A DNA stretch of 27,656 bases from CAZCFB01 sp964511535 (lineage in GTDB: Bacteria > Myxococcota_A > Polyangia > GCA-2747355 > CAZCFB01), in NCBI GenBank assembly GCA_964511535.1, contig CAZEFW010000130.1:1-27656 (forward strand), given 5' to 3'. This document shows, one piece after another, positions 24,304 to 27,656 of this stretch; the first letter of the stretch is position 1; every line of letters begins with the position of its first letter. The position numbers were made by a program, and so were the translations under genes. Under the pieces are notes generated by a model. That model had not been told where the DNA came from and searched no databases. It saw nothing but the letters and a program-made list of their open reading frames with translations.

Positions 24304-25187
24304 ATCAGCCCCTCGGCCTCGCGCGCCACTTCCTGGATGAGGCCCGCGCACCCGCCGCGGTGCAGGTGGCTGCTGTGATCAACCAGGCCCTCGAAGCGGC
24401 GGCCCACGATGTCCGCGCAGGCGTACTCATGCCCCGAGAACTCGAGGAAGCGCTCCTTCAACGCGTCCACGCGCTGCTGGATGGCCTTGCCCGAGAGTCC
24501 CTGGTCGCGGGCGGCCATGGAGAGCAGCCAGATGGCCGCCCCCAGCGCCCCGCAGCCGCTGCCGCTCAGGCCGATGCCGCCTGCCAGGCCCGCGGCCATC
24601 ACCGCGTGTTGGTCCGACGCCCCCATCTGACGGGCCACCTCGGCGGCGCAGCTGCACCGGGGCCACGGGACCACGGGATCGGGCGGGGCCAGAGCGGCCT
24701 CGGCCTCGCTGAACGCCTCGGGCGCGAAGCTCGCCATGCGCGCGGCGCACCGGAAGGCGCCGCCCTTGATGAAGAAGTGCACGAACGTCGCCCAGCCGTC
24801 GCGCGGGTCGGTCTCGGTGATCTCCATGCAGTCCACATGGCCGTGGCGAAAACGGAACGCGTCCACCAGGCGTCGCGACGCCCGCAGCGCCGCGGCCTCC
24901 GCGGCCGGGCCGGCGCCGTACAGCCGAAACGCACGCGCCCCCACCGCCAGGGACGAACCCCAGAGCATGCCGCACTGGTAGCCGAGCATCATGCCGCCGG
25001 CCAGCAGATCGGTGGCCAGCTCCTCCTCCCGCATGGGCTGCTCGTACGCCCGGTCCAGGACGGTCATCAGGGTGCGGGAGCAGGTCCCGTTGGTCAGAAA
25101 GGCGCACACCGTGCCGAACCTGGACGGACCGCGGCAAGCTTCCGTTCGTTCAACCGGCACCAACTCCTGGCACTCCACCTGGCTCAT
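24300..25187 (-). CDS. Tandemly duplicated C_GCAxxG_C_C-type cysteine protein
   Basis: A 295-residue protein made of two similar halves. Half 1 (~25-165) has Cys36, Cys72 in GYQCGMLWG, Cys120 in HVDCMEI and Cys147. Half 2 (~170-295) has Cys180, Cys212 in GSGCGALGAAIW, Cys257 in YACADIVG and Cys280 in GGCAGLIQ. Spacings between the four cysteines are alike (35/47/26 against 31/44/22). The second half fits the C_GCAxxG_C_C family best, in which paired Cys are thought to serve redox or metal roles. No signal peptide. ATG 25187 has GGAGGG 5 nt upstream. Regulation: sigma-54 promoter at 25230-25245 and two NtrC-like sites further upstream. It converges on the arsenic-operon PLD gene, with a 4-bp overlap. 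Confidence 0.87.
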   Translation of the reverse strand: MSQVECQELVPVERTEACRGPSRFGTVCAFLTNGTCSRTLMTVLDRAYEQPMREEELATDLLAGGMMLGYQCGMLWGSSLAVGARAFRLYGAGPAAEAAALRASRRLVDAFRFRHGHVDCMEITETDPRDGWATFVHFFIKGGAFRCAARMASFAPEAFSEAEAALAPPDPVVPWPRCSCAAEVARQMGASDQHAVMAAGLAGGIGLSGSGCGALGAAIWLLSMAARDQGLSGKAIQQRVDALKERFLEFSGHEYACADIVGRRFEGLVDHSSHLHRGGCAGLIQEVAREAEGLI

Positions 25188-25229
25188 GTCGTCCCTCCGC
25201 TGGGCTGTTCAGTTTCGCCGGAGGTCAAA

Positions 25230-25245
25230 TGCACGGCCGGTGCCA
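25230..25245 (-). promoter_or_regulatory. Sigma-54 (RpoN) promoter of the Cys-rich gene
   Basis: Minus strand TGGCACCGGCCGTGCA matches TGGCACG-N4-TTGCA at 10 of 12 defined bases with the obligatory GG-N10-GC spacing. The expected transcription start is near 25219, about 32 nt before the ATG at 25187. GC-rich DNA gives chance matches, but the whole TGGCAC and TGCA blocks are present. Confidence 0.65.
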
Positions 25246-25335
25246 CCTCTCCTGTTGCGGGGAGACCTTTCATGATCTCGGGAGCTTGAGCCGAATCATG
25301 GCTTCAGGCGGGCAATGGCGCGATTTGCCGGGAGG

Positions 25336-25350
25336 TGCACCAAAATGGCA
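25336..25350 (-). promoter_or_regulatory. NtrC-like enhancer site 1
   Basis: TGCACCAAAATGGCA on the plus strand; on the minus strand it ends TTGGTGCA, one perfect half of the NtrC consensus TGCACC-N5-GGTGCA. The second half is partial. Its centre is about 124 bp upstream of the predicted sigma-54 start site. Confidence 0.45.
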
Positions 25351-25394
25351 TGGGGGCGGCCGAGGTGCTTGAAATCAAAGGGCAAACCGAATAG

Positions 25395-25409
25395 TGCGCC
25401 AAAATGGTA
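25395..25409 (-). promoter_or_regulatory. NtrC-like enhancer site 2
   Basis: TGCGCCAAAATGGTA, 13 of 15 bases the same as site 1, 59 bp further upstream (about -183 from the predicted start). The shared core CCAAAATGG is identical. It could also serve the divergent RTX gene. Confidence 0.45.
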
Positions 25410-25631
25410 ACCGGGTGAATCTGGCGAACATCTCCGGATGCTCGCAAAGAGGGGTCATCTGTTCCCGCTCCGGGTGGGGCTGTTCCCCCCGCCAATAGTC
25501 CCCATTACGCGCATTGGCATTCTCAACCGTTTGAAAATAAAGGAAAGTCCATGTTTCTTCGCAGCGCTGTCAGCGTGGCATGGAACCTGCTCATGGCAGA
25601 AGAGACCTCAACCTCCAAAGGAACACAGCTC
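25410..25631 (+). other. Upstream region of the RTX gene
   Basis: No gene recognised. A possible sigma-70 promoter TTGGCA (25514-25519, 5/6), 16-bp spacer, AATAAA (25536-25541, 4/6) would start near 25548. A small ATG at 25551, in frame with the RTX gene and preceded by AAAGGA, would give a 27-residue extension. I prefer 25632 as the start because the signal peptide begins there. Confidence 0.35.
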
Positions 25632-26474
25632 ATGAGCAGAACCCTGATCACCCTGGTCCTGATGTGGATCTTGCCTGCAGCCCACGGATGCGCCGGCGGC
25701 ATGAACCGCGGCCCGGCGAGCAACGGGCGGGACAGCGGGGGCGGCGGCGTCAAGGCAGATAGCGGCGCACAGGCTCCCCTGACCGACAGCGCGCCTCCCC
25801 TGGCGGACAAGGGCGCCCCTGTCACCAAGCCGGACAGCTCCTCCCCGACGACAGGGTGCGCCAACGGCAACCTGTTCGCTGGGTATCCGTGGGTCAAGGC
25901 GCTGTGCCGTCCGCACCCGATGCCCAAGCCCGCGCCCAAGGCCGCGGAGCCCCCGGCGTGCGTGCAGAAGGCCATGGTCGCCCTGACCAGTCAGGCCGAT
26001 ACCTACACCGACACGGGCTGGACCGGGGACCAGATCCAGGGCATGGACGGCGACGACACCCTCAAGGGCATGCAGTGCAGCGACTTCATCAACGGCAACA
26101 AGGGCAAGGACACGGTCACGGGCAACATGGGAAACGACCGGCTGCATGGCGGCGCGGACGACGACGCTCTGTTCGGAGGGGCCGAGCATGACGAGCTCAC
26201 CGGCGGCGGCGGCAACGACTCGCTCACCGGCGGGCTCGGCGACGACAGGTTCTACTTCGCCGAGGGCGCCGGCTACGACACCGTCATGGACGGCGGCGGC
26301 TTCGACACCATCATCTGCGCCGCCAACTCCGGCCGGGCCAGGGCGCGGTTGATGAACTGGAACCGCACCGGAAACGATTTGCTGCTGTTCCTGTCCGGGG
26401 GCGGGCTGGTTCGGGTCAAGGACCACTTCGCGTCGGGCAGCAGCGCCATCGATCTGATCCTGAGCTGCCAGTGA
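25632..26474 (+). CDS. Exported RTX / hemolysin-type calcium-binding repeat protein
   Basis: A 280-residue protein. The signal peptide (1-19) ends AAHG-Cys20. The -3 Ala and -2 His make a poor lipobox, so lipidation is possible rather than certain. A Gly/Asp/Ser/Ala/Pro-rich linker spans ~22-75 and a Cys-containing segment ~76-115. About six or seven nonapeptide repeats span ~133-206 (MDGDDTLKG, NMGNDRLHG, GADDDALFG, GGGNDSLTG, GLGDDRFYF), which wrap into a calcium-binding beta-roll. A C-terminal beta segment reaches ~280. RTX proteins usually leave by a type I system with no N-terminal signal peptide, so this Sec-type version differs. AAAGGA lies nine nt before the ATG at 25632. It converges with the ASST-like gene, 28 bp apart. 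Likely a surface or matrix protein; no enzyme domain. Confidence 0.85.
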   Translation: MSRTLITLVLMWILPAAHGCAGGMNRGPASNGRDSGGGGVKADSGAQAPLTDSAPPLADKGAPVTKPDSSSPTTGCANGNLFAGYPWVKALCRPHPMPKPAPKAAEPPACVQKAMVALTSQADTYTDTGWTGDQIQGMDGDDTLKGMQCSDFINGNKGKDTVTGNMGNDRLHGGADDDALFGGAEHDELTGGGGNDSLTGGLGDDRFYFAEGAGYDTVMDGGGFDTIICAANSGRARARLMNWNRTGNDLLLFLSGGGLVRVKDHFASGSSAIDLILSCQ

Positions 26475-26502
26475 GGTGGCGGTCTCGGCGCAGCCTCCGC
26501 GG

Positions 26503-27656
26503 TCACGGTGTCGGGTAGAGGGATGACCAGCTGGCGTATCCCCCGGGGTTGAACCCGGCGGGCAACCACTCGGGCGGCACCCGCTGGGCGCGGTACACCC
26601 GGGTCACCCAGCCCTGCTTCTTGGGCTCGATGCGGTGCTGCCAGACCACCTGTCTGTCCTTCCAGGTCACCTCCAGCAGGCGCGCCTCCACGCCGTGGGT
26701 GATCAGGGTGTTGCCGTTGGGCAGCCGCTGCTGGCCGCTGACCAGCACGCTGAAGAAATGCTCGGAGCTGCCCATGGGGCCGCCGTACTGCCAGATCTTC
26801 TCCAGGGTCACCGGGTTGAACTCGAGCACCCGGGAGTAGTTGCGGGCGTGGCGCGGGTACGCGCCGCCGCCGCCGTAGCCGGACACGCCGCCGTTGTCGA
26901 ACAGCAGCACGTTGCCCGCGCCGGGCAAGCCCCGCGGGATGATGTGGGCGTGGTGCTGGCCCACCAGCTGACCGAGCCCCGCCTCCGGCTTGCCGGCGGA
27001 GAAGTCCGGGCCCACGCGCCAGACGATTTTGCCGGTCTGGTGGTGGACGATGGCGATGAAGTTGGCATCGCGAGAGCTGATCATGATGTTGCGCGGGTGA
27101 AACCGGCTGTCCTCCAGCTGCTGGTACCAGCGGTTGGGCCCGAGCCTGTTGGCGCTGTTCAGGTGCAGCCAGCCGCCGCCGCTGGCCGGATCCGCCAGGC
27201 GCTTGCGGATGGCGTCCACCGCCTGGCTGTCGAACCCCATCTCGCCGAAGTGCTCCGACGCGTACCACCGCCATGTCCCGGGCTTGCCGTCGCTGCCCAC
27301 CATGTAGAGCGTGTCATCCAGGTGCCGCACGCCGCTGATGACCGCGGAGCTCTGGCGGGTGGTGTAGGCCATCACCAGGGTCTCGCCGGTCTGCTTGGCC
27401 GGCTGGCCCGGGGCGTAATAGCCCACCGGGTTGCCCTCGCGCTGGAAGTCATGGTGCTGGCGGGCAGAGGCGCGGCCCGCGGCGTCCTTGTCCCAGGCCG
27501 CGAAGGACCAGCGCTCCTTGCCGTGCCAGTCCTGCTGCACCAGGCGGGGCACCTCCTCGAAGGTCAGGTCCTTGGGCGCCTTGTAGAACACGCCGCCCAT
27601 GACGTCGCCGCCCGGCAGCAACCTGGCGGGGTAGCCCACCACCTTCCAGCGCCTGA
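26503..27656 (-). CDS. Arylsulfotransferase (ASST)-like protein, 5' end outside the window
   Basis: At least 384 residues of a beta-propeller protein; the frame is still open at the right edge, so the N-terminus (presumably with a signal peptide) is missing. ASST-family features are QHHDFQREGNPVGYY, GGGWLHLNSANRLGPNRWY, RFHPRNIMISSRDANFIAIV, QHHAHIIPRG..NVLLFDNGG, SRVLEFNPVTLEKIWQY and SGQQRLPNGNTLITHG. These are closer to classical arylsulfotransferase-family proteins than the shorter paralogue at 9421-10716. Expected role: periplasmic PAPS-independent transfer of sulfate between phenolic substrates, or a binding propeller if the catalytic His is absent; I cannot confirm the catalytic residue. 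It converges with the RTX gene. Confidence 0.85.
   Translation of the reverse strand, partial: RRWKVVGYPARLLPGGDVMGGVFYKAPKDLTFEEVPRLVQQDWHGKERWSFAAWDKDAAGRASARQHHDFQREGNPVGYYAPGQPAKQTGETLVMAYTTRQSSAVISGVRHLDDTLYMVGSDGKPGTWRWYASEHFGEMGFDSQAVDAIRKRLADPASGGGWLHLNSANRLGPNRWYQQLEDSRFHPRNIMISSRDANFIAIVHHQTGKIVWRVGPDFSAGKPEAGLGQLVGQHHAHIIPRGLPGAGNVLLFDNGGVSGYGGGGAYPRHARNYSRVLEFNPVTLEKIWQYGGPMGSSEHFFSVLVSGQQRLPNGNTLITHGVEARLLEVTWKDRQVVWQHRIEPKKQGWVTRVYRAQRVPPEWLPAGFNPGGYASWSSLYPTP

Noticed and set aside
25511..25534. Second sigma-54 promoter (TTGGCA...) before the RTX gene
   Set aside because: The required GC at the -12 position is absent at the right distance from GG, so it fails the GG-N10-GC rule.

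Overview
The window is high-GC, densely coded bacterial DNA with no rRNA, tRNA, CRISPR array or insertion sequence that I can see. It most likely comes from a myxobacterium-like deltaproteobacterium (Myxococcota). This inference rests on several lipoproteins whose anchor is followed by Asp/Ser/Ala/Pro-rich linkers. It also rests on a secreted hydrolase ending in a MYXO-CTERM-like tail (GG-Cys-x-Cys, hydrophobic stretch, Arg cluster), and on a probable sigma-54 promoter with paired enhancer-like sites.

Layout. Positions 81-7458 hold mostly minus-strand housekeeping or envelope genes: a HEAT/ankyrin/membrane fusion protein, an archaemetzincin-type metalloprotease, grpE with a very good sigma-70 promoter, an MscS-type channel of the YbdG/MscM family and a small membrane protein. 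One divergent lipoprotein gene (4911-5804) sits among them. Positions 7681-19705 form a cell-surface region. It holds three polytopic GT-C-like membrane proteins (7681, 15130, 17043), two membrane-anchored SGNH hydrolases (10782, 13852), an arylsulfotransferase-like propeller protein (9421-10716) and a small lipoprotein with a beta-sandwich-like domain (19163). Inside it lie a two-gene secreted coiled-coil/lipoprotein operon (13439 to 12358, minus) and a 124-bp repeat present once downstream of each SGNH gene. This set suggests assembly or modification of a surface glycan or glycolipid, but no substrate can be read from the sequence.

Positions 19729-20919 encode an unrecognised exported protein. 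Positions 20986-24303 are a tightly overlapping plus-strand operon: acr3 arsenite exporter, LMW-PTP-type arsenate reductase, exported alpha/beta hydrolase with the MYXO-CTERM-like tail, and a single-HKD phospholipase-D-like protein with a Cys/His-rich C-terminus. Converging on it is a gene for a tandemly duplicated C_GCAxxG_C_C-type cysteine protein (24300-25187). Its upstream region carries a GG-N10-GC sigma-54 promoter and two NtrC-like half-palindromic sites, which I consider the best regulatory discovery in the window.

The right end has an RTX-repeat secreted protein (25632-26474) and a second arylsulfotransferase-like gene, cut at its 5' end by the window edge.
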